In this document: one piece after another, positions 16,701 through 25,724 of the stretch
Position numbering within the stretch: position 1 is the stretch's first letter
Layout of the letters: the number at the start of each line of letters is the position of its first letter
Assembly: GCF_009208585.1 (NCBI RefSeq)
Contig: NZ_WFLN01000004.1
Location: 699,526-763,525 of the forward strand
From: Fluviispira multicolorata
GTDB lineage: Bacteria > Bdellovibrionota_B > Oligoflexia > Silvanigrellales > Silvanigrellaceae
Length of the DNA stretch: 64,000 nucleotides
Reading direction: 5' to 3'
The notes under the pieces: model-generated
The model's database searches: none
Told to the model about the DNA's origin: nothing
The model's input: only the letters and a program-made list of their open reading frames with translations
Made by a program: the position numbers and the translations under genes

Positions 16701-17741
16701 TTACAAAGTCCGTTCTTCTACTTTTACAATATTTGTGGGAACAATCTTTACAAAGTCAGAACATAAATCATCAAGAATAACACTTCGCTTCATCTTTGAA
16801 TGATTTGAAAGATAATCTTTGCATATATTTAAATCAAAGGGATTGTCATCCACGCGAACTTTAACATTCATCATTTTAAGATTAAGAAGGGGTTTAATAT
16901 CTACAATATCATTATCTTCGGCAATAAAAACCCTCATGTTTTCCAATTGTGTTATGGCATTGATTTTTGTTATATGATTTTTACTCACAAATACCCACCG
17001 TGAATTTTTTAAATATTTAATTGCACTAATATTGGAAAGATTATTATTGGATAAACTTATTACAAACAAATTTTTAAGTGAAGTAAGAGGATTGATATTT
17101 GAAATCATATTGTTATTTAACCAAAGGGCACGCAAGTTTGTAAAGCTTCCAATAGGAGAAACATCAACAATTTCTTTGTCAGCTAAATTTAGCATTTTTG
17201 CATTAACTAGAGAGTTTTTAACATACTCATCGTTACAACATTTTGCATGTAATATGTCTAGAATTGCATTTACGGTTTTTTTTATTTCTTTACCTGAAGT
17301 CTCTTTTCGTTTGCACCAAGAACGAAATGTTCTATTCAGTCCTATGCGAAGAGCGATGGATTTTTTTGTCTTTTGACTTGTAATTTTATATTTACATTGA
17401 GTAAACGTAGTTAATAATTCTTGAGGATCATGAAATAATATTGATTTTTTACGAAAATCAATTGATTTTTCACAAACTACTGAGTCTGACTTATTTTCAA
17501 TATTAATAAATGAATCTTTAAAAAAGGGACTTAATTTTTCATTTAATGCAATTCCTTGCATTTCAATAAGAAAATCGCTATTTGATTTTTCCGTAAGCAC
17601 ATTCTTATCATTAAAAAATATATTGACTAAAATATCATCAGGGGATGCAAATGCAGACAAGTGCATTATAAACAAATACGCTGTAAAAATTTTAATTATT
17701 TTTAGACTGTTACAGTTTTTTTTTCGATTTGCATCTTTCAT
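16701..17741 (-). CDS. Secreted leucine-rich-repeat protein
   Basis: Exported protein of 346 aa with an N-terminal signal (about residues 13-33, ending SAFASPDD). Residues about 205-310 form five 22-residue leucine-rich repeats of the SDS22/internalin type, for example LRALWLNNNMISNINPLTSL and LKNLFVISLSNNNLSNISAI, capped by a cysteine-containing segment NPFDLNICKDYL. The first half (about 35-190) has several cysteines and no recognised domain. Such proteins usually bind other proteins at the cell surface or in the medium. AGGGA stands about 8 bases before the ATG. Confidence 0.8.
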   Translation of the reverse strand: MKDANRKKNCNSLKIIKIFTAYLFIMHLSAFASPDDILVNIFFNDKNVLTEKSNSDFLIEMQGIALNEKLSPFFKDSFINIENKSDSVVCEKSIDFRKKSILFHDPQELLTTFTQCKYKITSQKTKKSIALRIGLNRTFRSWCKRKETSGKEIKKTVNAILDILHAKCCNDEYVKNSLVNAKMLNLADKEIVDVSPIGSFTNLRALWLNNNMISNINPLTSLKNLFVISLSNNNLSNISAIKYLKNSRWVFVSKNHITKINAITQLENMRVFIAEDNDIVDIKPLLNLKMMNVKVRVDDNPFDLNICKDYLSNHSKMKRSVILDDLCSDFVKIVPTNIVKVEERTL

Positions 17742-17892
17742 AATTCATCCCTACTCAATAAATCAACAAAATGCTCATATACTATCAGCACTGTAAATTC
17801 AATTTTGATTTTGATTGTCTTCTAAACTGACACTTAGCATTTCTTTAAATTATTAAATCAAATAAATTTTTGTCATACTTTATTTTATAATT

Positions 17893-18900
17893 CTATTCAA
17901 AAATATCCATTTTCTTAATCTCTGACTTCATATGTTCATTGGAGTTTTTAATATAAATTTCAGTAGTTGTAACTAATTTATGATTTAATAGATTTTTAAT
18001 TTCTATTATGGGAATTCCATTTTGATGAAGCAAAGAAGCAAGAGTTGTGCGACAGCTATGTGGACTGATTTCTTTTTTAAGACCAGCAGCTTCAGCACAA
18101 ATTTTAACCATTCTAAAGACAGATGAACGACTTAATTTTGTTATATTTTTAGACATCTGTGTTTTTATAAAAAGAGGCTCGGCCTGTGATGCATCCGCTC
18201 TAAATTCCTTTAAATATTCGATAAGCACTGCTGCCGTGGCTGGATGAATTATAGGAGAGTGATTTAAATCACCTTTTGCAATCATATGCAGTTTCCAAAT
18301 CTCTCCATTAAATTCTAAAGACTTTATTTTCAATTGGCAAAGCTCTTCAACTCTCATTCCTACAGTAAGAAGTGTATATAAAATTACATAACGTAATCGC
18401 CATTTACGATAAAAAAGATTATTTTTTTGCTGAAACTCTGAACATTTTAAATAAATATAATTTAATAATTGTATAACTTCATCGTGTGTTAAAACATTAG
18501 TTTTACCATCACGGCTCACGGGATCTTTAATTATTAATTCAATTATGTTTTTATGCATAAATTTTCTTCTTATAAGAAAATTAAATAAAGATGACAAAGC
18601 AGATAATTTTCTTCTTATACTTGATGCTTTTAATTGAGAAATACTATGTTTCCAAAGTAAAACAATCCGTTCGGTAACCTGATGAAAATCAATAACTTTA
18701 ATTTTTAATTGCAAAAAGCAAAATAGAAAAAATTCTCTAATGTCTCTCTCATATGACTTTCGCGTATTTACGCTTCTAAAAGAAGCTAAAAACCATGAAA
18801 CTTTTTCATTTATATCTTTCCCAAAATATTCATCATCATTACAAGAATATTTGTATTCGTTTTCTAGAGACATAATTTCTTTATTTTTAAGCATATACAC
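17893..18900 (-). CDS. Tyrosine recombinase (XerC/phage-integrase family)
   Basis: Site-specific DNA recombinase of 335 aa. An N-terminal SAM-like core-binding domain (about 25-110) precedes the catalytic domain with the expected residues: Arg in TVGMRVEELCQL, Lys in MIAKGDLNH, HSCRTTLAS as HxxR, the LNH motif, and nucleophile Tyr in TTEIYIK. All are present, so it should be active. It could be the organism's XerC/XerD or an integrase of a mobile element; no att-like direct repeats, tRNA or phage genes were seen nearby. Which of three in-frame starts (18900, 18894, 18873) is used is unclear because none has a strong ribosome site. It lies 23 bp behind lysA on the same strand. Confidence 0.88.
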   Translation of the reverse strand: MYMLKNKEIMSLENEYKYSCNDDEYFGKDINEKVSWFLASFRSVNTRKSYERDIREFFLFCFLQLKIKVIDFHQVTERIVLLWKHSISQLKASSIRRKLSALSSLFNFLIRRKFMHKNIIELIIKDPVSRDGKTNVLTHDEVIQLLNYIYLKCSEFQQKNNLFYRKWRLRYVILYTLLTVGMRVEELCQLKIKSLEFNGEIWKLHMIAKGDLNHSPIIHPATAAVLIEYLKEFRADASQAEPLFIKTQMSKNITKLSRSSVFRMVKICAEAAGLKKEISPHSCRTTLASLLHQNGIPIIEIKNLLNHKLVTTTEIYIKNSNEHMKSEIKKMDIFE

Positions 18901-18923
18901 CCATATAAAATGAAAAAGAAAAA

Positions 18924-20282
18924 TTAGTTCTCAATAATTTCAATAATTTTACCATTTTTTATGAAAATTTCAGCAGGCAATTTTCTTAAATTATAATGAC
19001 TTGCCATCGATCTGCAGTATGCTCCTGCCTCAAAAAAAGCAAGCACATCATTCTTGAATAATTTAGGTAAAAGTGCATCTTTAGATAGAAAATCACCACT
19101 TTCACAAACTGGACCTACTATTTGCCAATGAATCTTTTTCCTTAAAGAGTTTTGTTTTAAAAATTCTGAATTTTCAAAATTAACAACTTCACATTGATGC
19201 TTTGCATTGTAAATGCTCGGCCTTGGAAAATCATTCATTGCGCCATCGACAAAACAAAAATTATGATCATTTGAATTATGTTTTGTATACAAAACTTTAG
19301 TTAAAAATACTGTAGAGCTTGCTACAATACTTCTTCCTGGTTCAAAACAAACAAATAAATTTTCACATTGATTTCCCCAGAGAATATGAAGTTTTTTATA
19401 TTTTTTTGCAAGATTAATTAATGTTGAGCAAAAAAATTCAACATGTACACTAATATCTGTTCCATCTAAAGAAACGCCTTCATAAGGCACCCCTAAACCA
19501 CCCCCGAGGTCAATATGATAAGGTTTAATATTATTTTCAAACATGAACGATGCACATTCTAAAATCTTTTCAATTATAAGAGAAAAAATTTTATTTTCCA
19601 TTAACTGTGATCCAACATGAACATGAATTCCTTTTAAAGGGGAGATCCATTCTTGAAAAGCTTGAGAGTTTGGAAAAACTTGTTTTATATTAATAACCCA
19701 TTCTTCAAAATGTTCAAATAAGATACCAAACTTTGAATCAAGAGCACCTGTTTTTAAATGAGGGTGCGTTTTTACTTCAAGACAAGGATTGAGACGCAGA
19801 GAAATAACAGGAATGAATTTTAGTTTATTAATATTATCAGATATATAATTAAGAATATCTTTCAGTTCATCAAGGTGCTCTACATTTAGATAACCTAAAC
19901 CACCTTCAATTGCTTCACGCCATTCCTCTTCTTTTTTACCAACTCCTGCAAAACAAATTTTTTGAGGAGAAAAGCCAGCTTTTAAAGCTGCACGCCATTC
20001 TCCAATTGAAACAATATCAACCCCTGCTGTCGTCTCTTGAACTTGCTTTAAAATAGGATTTGAAAAATTCGCTTTCATGGCATAAAAAATAGAATTATTT
20101 TTGAAATATTTTTTTAAAGTTGTTTGATAGATGTTAACTCTTTCTGCAACTGCATTTAGACTCGTGACATAAACAGGAGAATGATTGCATTCAAGAATTT
20201 TGGAGAGAGGAACATTGTCAATCAAAAATCCATGACCTATTTTACGTTCAGTTAATTTAGCGAGATCAAAAAAGGGGCGCAT
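18924..20282 (-). CDS. lysA: Diaminopimelate decarboxylase
   Basis: PLP enzyme that decarboxylates meso-diaminopimelate to lysine, the last step of lysine synthesis. It is an alanine-racemase-fold type III PLP decarboxylase of 452 aa. The PLP lysine is in IFYAMKANFSNPIL; HVHVGSQL, DLGGGLGVPYEG and EPGRSIVASS bind PLP, and CESGDFLSKD plus EAGAYCRSMASHYN carry the C-terminal catalytic Cys and Tyr. ATG at 20282 is chosen: AAGG lies about 8 bases upstream and the longer frame (to 20339) has no site. A long untranslated or intergenic stretch with hairpins precedes it. No lysine riboswitch core was recognised there. Confidence 0.94.
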   Translation of the reverse strand: MRPFFDLAKLTERKIGHGFLIDNVPLSKILECNHSPVYVTSLNAVAERVNIYQTTLKKYFKNNSIFYAMKANFSNPILKQVQETTAGVDIVSIGEWRAALKAGFSPQKICFAGVGKKEEEWREAIEGGLGYLNVEHLDELKDILNYISDNINKLKFIPVISLRLNPCLEVKTHPHLKTGALDSKFGILFEHFEEWVINIKQVFPNSQAFQEWISPLKGIHVHVGSQLMENKIFSLIIEKILECASFMFENNIKPYHIDLGGGLGVPYEGVSLDGTDISVHVEFFCSTLINLAKKYKKLHILWGNQCENLFVCFEPGRSIVASSTVFLTKVLYTKHNSNDHNFCFVDGAMNDFPRPSIYNAKHQCEVVNFENSEFLKQNSLRKKIHWQIVGPVCESGDFLSKDALLPKLFKNDVLAFFEAGAYCRSMASHYNLRKLPAEIFIKNGKIIEIIEN

Positions 20283-20453
20283 TGTTTTACCTTTTTTTAA
20301 TTGAATAAAAATTAGACCCATCATAGGTCTTCTATTCATCTTTTTTAACAGTATGTATTTGCAACTGTCCAGTCGTTTAATTAAATTAATATTTTAATAG
20401 AATGGGATGATAGTTACTGAAAAAAATTCATAATAAATAACTATGATCTCATA

Positions 20454-20500
20454 TTAAGCTAACCAATAAATATAATATCTATATTTATTGGTTAGCTTAA
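20454..20500. repeat. Perfect 21-bp inverted repeat (hairpin)
   Basis: Arms 20454-20474 and 20480-20500 are exactly complementary around a 5-base loop. On the minus strand it would sit about 170 bases upstream of the lysA start. It lacks a T-tail on either strand beyond what the AT-rich arms provide, so it could be a terminator, an RNA-stabilising stem or a protein site. Confidence 0.75.
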
Positions 20501-20578
20501 AAAGGCAAGCCACATAAATTAACAAATTAATCTTGCTATGTATAAATTTTTTTGATATTACAAACCAACACTCACTTT

Positions 20579-20696
20579 CATAAGAAAAATCTTATGAGCT
20601 TCTTTTTCGTCTGGCAGGATAAATTAGGGAAATGTGGTGAGATAGATTGAGAGACAATGCAAGGTAGGTGAATAGTTTGATATGAGAAGCTCATAA
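20579..20696 (-). promoter_or_regulatory. Mutually exclusive hairpins upstream of lysA
   Basis: The segment TTATGAGCTTCT (20592-20603) is complementary to 20685-20696 (12 bp perfect). Its first part also belongs to a local 7-bp hairpin (20579-20585 with 20590-20596). The two pairings exclude each other, as in attenuators and riboswitches. No known riboswitch consensus was recognised. Confidence 0.35.
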
Positions 20697-20876
20697 ATCT
20701 TGCAATAAATATCCACTCTAGTTGTCCCTATGACAAGCTATATACAAGTTGTAAAAAAAAAAGACATTTGGTAATTTCTAAATTTATATTTTATCTATAT
20801 TGATCTTTTATTAAATACTACAAGCAAGTGAGCCTAAGAAATTTCTGAGCACATAAAATTTAATAAGCTTAAATAT

Positions 20877-20900
20877 AAAAGTGTCTTTTTTTCAGACATA
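20877..20900 (-). terminator. Weak terminator after the SpoIIE-type phosphatase gene
   Basis: On the minus strand a 5-bp stem TGTCT/AGACA with an A-rich loop is followed by CTTTT, about 20 bp past the stop. The stem is short, so this is tentative. Confidence 0.35.
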
Positions 20901-20918
20901 TAAAGCGACAAAAAATTG

Positions 20919-22997
20919 TTATGCTGCTTTTAATTTAATTATTTGTACATCTTTTTTCAATTCTTTTTCTTTTTCTGTTAAAAACCTAATAACAAGAACA
21001 GCTATATCATCTTTTTGAGGAATACCCTCAAAAAAACTATATGCATCATTAATTATGTTATTTATAAAATCTTCGGCGTTATTTGTACAGTGATTTTGAA
21101 TTGATTGTTTAAACTTTTTCATACCATATTCTTTCGCAGCTGAATTTTCACCTTCAATGATCCCATCCGTATAAAAAACTATCTGCTGCCCTGGTAAAAA
21201 AGAAAATGACTGTGTTTCATATTTAGAACCTTTTTCATATCCTAAACGTGAACCCACTTTTGGATAAATATATTTTACCTCTGGAAGATCTGAATTCATC
21301 GAAATAAGTGCAGGAGGTGTATGTCCTGCCGAAGAAGCAATAATCTGTTGAGAATTAAAATCGATCAATGCTGCAACCATAGTCATAAAATACATACTTC
21401 GACCCGTTTCAAAAATACATTCATTGATAAATTGCAAAACCAATGCGGGTAAATTTTCATTAACTTCCATATTTCCTAAAGCAATATTTTGTTTTATTAT
21501 GTCCGCCGCTCCGCGGGTAACGGCGGTTATAAGTGCTGCAGGGGTTCCATGCCCAGTAACATCTCCAAAAAGAACCAAAATTTTATCAGGACTGACCTCA
21601 TAAACTCCATACCAATCTCCACCACACTGGCTTGCAGTTTTATAATATGTAGAAAAATCAAAGTGCAGTGATTTTGGGATATCACTTGATAAAATAGAGT
21701 TTTGCACGGCACTTGCTAACTCAAAGTCTCTTTCTATATTTGCTCTCTCTTTTTCCTTTAAGACATGCCAATAATTTTCAATAGCCGTCGCAAGTGGCAC
21801 TCCTAAAGCTTTTACAACTCGGTTTTCTTCTTCTCCATATTTGAACTCACTTTTTGTAAACTCAATTTCAATGAGTCCAAGCATAATTCCTTTTGAATTT
21901 AACAGAGGTATAACAACTTTATTAATAAATTTAGAATTATCTAAATTATCATATCTATCATGCAATTCTTCTACGGTTGTTAAAATAAGTTTTAAAATAG
22001 GATCATTTTGTTCTAATTCTTTATCATCTGATAATCGCCGCATACCTCTTGCAGAATTCGAAAGAGCGTTGCTTGTATCTACCCATACATCTACTCTTTT
22101 AGCAGAGATTAGCTTTTGGCAGTAGCCACTGTAAACATCAGAAATTTCTTGTATATTTTTGCACTTAACTATTTCTTGAGACGCCTCTGAAAGTCCACGA
22201 ATTAAACTTAAACTATTCTCAATTTTAATTATCATATAATTAAAATTTTCTGTTAACTTATTTATTTCATCTTTACTCTTAGTTGTTTTAATTTTAGTAA
22301 AGACACCTGAAGCTGCACTTAAACTTGCAATCATTAGCTTTCTTATTGGAGAAATAATTTGTTGTTCTAGATAAGCATAAGTTAAAACTATAATAGAGAT
22401 ACATAAACCTATAGTTAGATAGAGAAAACCAAATATCTGTTCATTTAATCTTTCAGAAATATATTCGGTAGAAAAATGCATCACCGCAAAACCTAAAAAA
22501 CGCGGTTCGGAAAACTCTGTTTCTTTCCACCATAAAGATCCTACAATTTCATACATATTATCTGTTAATTTTTCTACTTTATACAGAAGCTTTGAAGGAA
22601 TTAAGGTAAATGGCATTTTTTTTGCATCTATTTTTGCAAAATCAAAATTATAGACACTTTTTATATTTTCAGGATCCGTTATTTCTATTTCTTTTTTAAC
22701 TTTATCTTTCAAAAAGACGCCATTAAATAGCATACCAGAATAATCATAAAGAATAATGTCACGAACCGTGCCTGTTTCAAATAAAGGCTTCATACCTCGC
22801 ACCGAAATATCTTTATCCAATTCCCACAATGACTTTGAAAGAAACCCAAGTGAATTAGATAACATGAGCGTATGATTTTCCTGTGCATCTTTAATTAAAG
22901 ATTTTTCTACATTTTTAATTTGAATTATACTATAAATAGTCATAACACCAAAAGTCACTGCGAGCAGTAGAATTATAATTTTTGGTGCTAACTTCAT
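20919..22997 (-). CDS. Membrane sensor with HAMP, GAF-like and SpoIIE/RsbU-type PP2C phosphatase domains
   Basis: Signal-transduction protein of 692 aa. A first membrane helix (about 5-24), a periplasmic sensor region (about 25-185), a second helix (about 187-207) and a HAMP linker lead to a GAF-like region (about 270-410). The C-terminal PP2C-type serine/threonine phosphatase (about 450-680) has GGDWYGVYEV, GDVTGHGTPAALIT, SAGHTPPALI, YTDGIIEGEN and DDIAVLVI, so the metal-binding aspartates are intact. Such proteins usually dephosphorylate anti-sigma-factor antagonists in partner-switching circuits. No antagonist or anti-sigma gene is adjacent. ATG at 22997 follows GGAGAG by 7 bases; a TTG at 23012 is less likely. 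Confidence 0.9.
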   Translation of the reverse strand: MKLAPKIIILLLAVTFGVMTIYSIIQIKNVEKSLIKDAQENHTLMLSNSLGFLSKSLWELDKDISVRGMKPLFETGTVRDIILYDYSGMLFNGVFLKDKVKKEIEITDPENIKSVYNFDFAKIDAKKMPFTLIPSKLLYKVEKLTDNMYEIVGSLWWKETEFSEPRFLGFAVMHFSTEYISERLNEQIFGFLYLTIGLCISIIVLTYAYLEQQIISPIRKLMIASLSAASGVFTKIKTTKSKDEINKLTENFNYMIIKIENSLSLIRGLSEASQEIVKCKNIQEISDVYSGYCQKLISAKRVDVWVDTSNALSNSARGMRRLSDDKELEQNDPILKLILTTVEELHDRYDNLDNSKFINKVVIPLLNSKGIMLGLIEIEFTKSEFKYGEEENRVVKALGVPLATAIENYWHVLKEKERANIERDFELASAVQNSILSSDIPKSLHFDFSTYYKTASQCGGDWYGVYEVSPDKILVLFGDVTGHGTPAALITAVTRGAADIIKQNIALGNMEVNENLPALVLQFINECIFETGRSMYFMTMVAALIDFNSQQIIASSAGHTPPALISMNSDLPEVKYIYPKVGSRLGYEKGSKYETQSFSFLPGQQIVFYTDGIIEGENSAAKEYGMKKFKQSIQNHCTNNAEDFINNIINDAYSFFEGIPQKDDIAVLVIRFLTEKEKELKKDVQIIKLKAA

Positions 22998-23113
22998 CCG
23001 CACTCTCCACAATCAGAGATAATAAAATTTATACCTATTGATAAATGACATATTATGACTCAAGAGAGTATCGGAGTTTTTTTAGGGAACTTAAAACAGA
23101 GCTAAAGAAAGGC

Positions 23114-24634
23114 TCAATTAGGGTAACACATTAATATAACAGAATTTTTATCACTTAGAAGACTCAAATCTGTGTTAGCTGATAGGAATACACAATTCCC
23201 GACCTGACAAAGAAATTCTTTTTGATTTTTATCTATTATCTTTATGCTACCACTCACTAAAAATAGAATTTTATATTTATTCTCACTTTTAATTCTATAA
23301 ATACAATCATGATTTATTATTATTCGAGTTGAAGTAAACTCTTTAAATGAACAAACTAATTCTTCTAAATAAAGATCATTTTGTTCAATAATATCTAAAT
23401 CCATCATTTGAGGTGGATGTACATTCATGATAGCAATAGCATCCTCTGAATCCCAATGCGCTTGAGTCAATACTTTTTGAGCAAAACTTATTATCAATCT
23501 TTCATAAGTCGGTGTTTGAAATTCAATTACGCGCACACCATGTTGTAATGCATGTGGGATATGGGTAGATACGCTAATCACATCTCCAATATTTAAATTT
23601 AAATATCCAGCATAGGAATCCATTTCTTGACGCATTTTAAATTCTAACGAAAGCAATTCTTCGGGGATACTTTTGTGCCACAACTTTATTTTTTCAGCGG
23701 GCAAAGGCAAATTGAGATCAATACCTTCAGTTATACGAAACTCATCAATAATAGAATCTATTTTTCTTCTAATTTCTTCATACTTTTTAATACAAATTAA
23801 AAAAGAATCTTTATAATCATTTTGATTTGAAAATGATTTTAATTTTTCAGTATTTGCTCCAAACTTTATGCGTCCATTAGTCGAAGTAATATCAGTAACA
23901 ATATAAACTTCATTCTTTTCAGTATGCAATTCATAGTAGAGATCCCCATACACTTCATCAGGTAAAGGGTCTAGAATTTTAACCAGAGTTAAATTTTTTC
24001 CTGAAAACTCTGCTCCCTGCAAAAGACTTGGTAAAGCTGAAAAGATCCATGGAAAAGGAAGGCTTGTAGAATTATCTACAAAAGTTTTTATGTTTGAAAC
24101 TCCCCTTTTTTCAACTCCTGTGAACCAAATTTCTTGACCCCATGGTTTTGGTATTGCGACAGGGTCAAACAAAAATGGTTCATTTATTTTAAATATTAAA
24201 CCTTTATCTGAATTTTGTGAGTATTTTTTATTAAGATCTTGAAAAGAATGTAAATCTAACTTTACGGTTATGGTATTCTTTTGTGGTTTGCTTTCATTGT
24301 TTTCAAATCTTACATTAAATAATTTTGCATTTTTATTATGCACTTCTGAAGAGTCATTTTGAGGAGCTTCAATTTCTTCAACTAGAATAGATTCAATTAT
24401 TAATTTATTATTATTAGGAATTATTCTATAATATGCGTTTAAAAAGACTTCATTCCCCAACCAAGGCTGAAATAATTTATATGGAATAACACAATAGCCT
24501 GTTTTAAAGTTTTCAATATTTATATTCATATTTAAAAAATATAAAATCTCTTCCACGGTTTTTTCAGGATTAGAACTTAAGTCAGAATACAAAATTACAT
24601 ATTCTATATTTTTTATTTGCTCACTGCTAATCAT
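23114..24634 (-). CDS. Phosphomannose-isomerase-like cupin protein
   Basis: Protein of 506 aa resembling type I mannose-6-phosphate isomerase in its central and C-terminal parts. Seen are KPWGQEIWFTG (the WGG-type opening), YYELHTEKNEVYIVTD (equivalent of the zinc-ligand Glu segment KxEMWYV), and GDVISVSTHIPHALQHGVRVIEFQTPTYERLI (the second cupin metal/His segment). About 150 N-terminal residues are not explained by the isomerase fold, and a short cupin-like tail closes the protein. If active it would interconvert mannose-6-P and fructose-6-P for surface polysaccharides, but the N-terminal part and loose motifs leave this open. Lies 12 bp behind mutM; AAGG before the ATG. Confidence 0.7.
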   Translation of the reverse strand: MISSEQIKNIEYVILYSDLSSNPEKTVEEILYFLNMNINIENFKTGYCVIPYKLFQPWLGNEVFLNAYYRIIPNNNKLIIESILVEEIEAPQNDSSEVHNKNAKLFNVRFENNESKPQKNTITVKLDLHSFQDLNKKYSQNSDKGLIFKINEPFLFDPVAIPKPWGQEIWFTGVEKRGVSNIKTFVDNSTSLPFPWIFSALPSLLQGAEFSGKNLTLVKILDPLPDEVYGDLYYELHTEKNEVYIVTDITSTNGRIKFGANTEKLKSFSNQNDYKDSFLICIKKYEEIRRKIDSIIDEFRITEGIDLNLPLPAEKIKLWHKSIPEELLSLEFKMRQEMDSYAGYLNLNIGDVISVSTHIPHALQHGVRVIEFQTPTYERLIISFAQKVLTQAHWDSEDAIAIMNVHPPQMMDLDIIEQNDLYLEELVCSFKEFTSTRIIINHDCIYRIKSENKYKILFLVSGSIKIIDKNQKEFLCQVGNCVFLSANTDLSLLSDKNSVILMCYPN

Positions 24635-24646
24635 ATAAACCTTGCT

Positions 24647-25459
24647 TTAATTTTGACATAAGGGGCAATACCAAGAACTTCTTCCACTTTGGGGAACTCT
24701 TAATATAACACCATTACACTTTTTCTTTAAACACTTTTCATTTTCTCTGCCATAAACCAAATGAAGTTTTTGAAATGATCCTTTTTCGCCATTCAAAGAT
24801 CTGTAAGTTGAAATACTAGAACCACCATGTTCTATAGCTTTATTAAGTAATGAAGGAATTTGTTCAGAAAGTTTTCTCCACTTTATTTTAGAAATTTGAT
24901 CACAATTTTTTAAAGGTGAAACTCCTGCTAAAAAAAGCGCTTCCAATGCATAAATATTACCTATTCCACCAATTAAGTTTTGATCCATAAGCATATCCTT
25001 TACAGAACAACTTTTTTGATTTATTTGCGTTGATACAAATAATTGTTCAAGATCTTCTTGGTTGAGTGGATCACAAATTATTTTTTTTGGTTCATCTGAA
25101 TCTCTAACTTTCCAAAAACCAAATCGACGCGGATCTAAAAAAGCGAGGGACTGCCCATTTTTAAAATTTAACGTAACATGTTGATGTTTTTCAACTTCAT
25201 TCTTATTCGCTTCTTTAAAAGACCCTGTCATACCCAAACTGACTTGAACAAAACCTCCAGTGGTTTCTAAAATAAGTTGTTTTCCTTCGCGAAAGCATTT
25301 TAAAAATACATTTCCATTTGCAAAGATTTTTTTTAATTTCTCTTTTTCAAACGGATATCTTAAGTTCTCCCTATGAAATACAATTTCAGTAAAACTTTGA
25401 CCGACATAATTTATTTGTAAGGCTTGAGCAAAATTTTGCACTTCAGGAAGCTCAGGCAT
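24647..25459 (-). CDS. mutM: Formamidopyrimidine-DNA glycosylase
   Basis: Base-excision repair enzyme that removes 8-oxoguanine and other oxidised purines and nicks the strand. The N-terminus PELPEV supplies the catalytic proline and glutamate after Met removal. GGIGNIYALEALF is the helix-two-turn-helix motif. The C-terminal zinc finger has C-x4-C, NGVI, then GRSSWYCPLCQ, which fits the Fpg-type finger with the wider first cysteine spacing. Length 270 aa is standard. GGAGAG stands before the ATG. It is first in a unit with the isomerase-like gene; the functional tie between the two is not obvious. Confidence 0.94.
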   Translation of the reverse strand: MPELPEVQNFAQALQINYVGQSFTEIVFHRENLRYPFEKEKLKKIFANGNVFLKCFREGKQLILETTGGFVQVSLGMTGSFKEANKNEVEKHQHVTLNFKNGQSLAFLDPRRFGFWKVRDSDEPKKIICDPLNQEDLEQLFVSTQINQKSCSVKDMLMDQNLIGGIGNIYALEALFLAGVSPLKNCDQISKIKWRKLSEQIPSLLNKAIEHGGSSISTYRSLNGEKGSFQKLHLVYGRENEKCLKKKCNGVILRVPQSGRSSWYCPLCQN

Positions 25460-25724
25460 AATCTCTCCGAAACATTGGCTTAAATAAAAATAAACGCAAA
25501 ACTCAACATTAGAGAGTCCTACTTACAGCGAAAGAATATGCCTAGAATTTGTCAATATCAAGTGCTTTTTATTCATTTAACATATTGATTTTAAAATGTT
25601 TTTTAAAATAATCAAAAGGGAATAATTTTCACAGCTCATTCTTGACGAGTAAAATTTTTAAATAGCAAAAGGAATATATAATATTTATATTAGCATTTTT
25701 TTGCCGCAAAAGAAGGAGTGACCT

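Larger units (their letters stand above)
20283..20918. other. 636-bp gene-free region with strong inverted repeats
   Basis: Lies between lysA and the SpoIIE gene, both on the minus strand. No credible coding frame was found. It holds a perfect 21-bp inverted repeat (20454-20500), two overlapping alternative hairpins (20579-20596 and 20592-20696) and a weak terminator-like stem near the SpoIIE stop. Bases 20600-20690 look less AT-rich than the rest, as in a structured RNA. It could encode a small RNA or form a long lysA leader. Confidence 0.6.

Noticed and set aside
16000-20300. Integrated mobile element around the tyrosine recombinase
   Set aside because: No flanking direct repeats, tRNA target, transfer genes or phage genes were seen, and a biosynthetic gene sits next to it.
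20283-20918. Lysine riboswitch ahead of lysA
   Set aside because: I looked for the conserved L-box elements on the minus strand and did not find them; only unassigned hairpins are supported.
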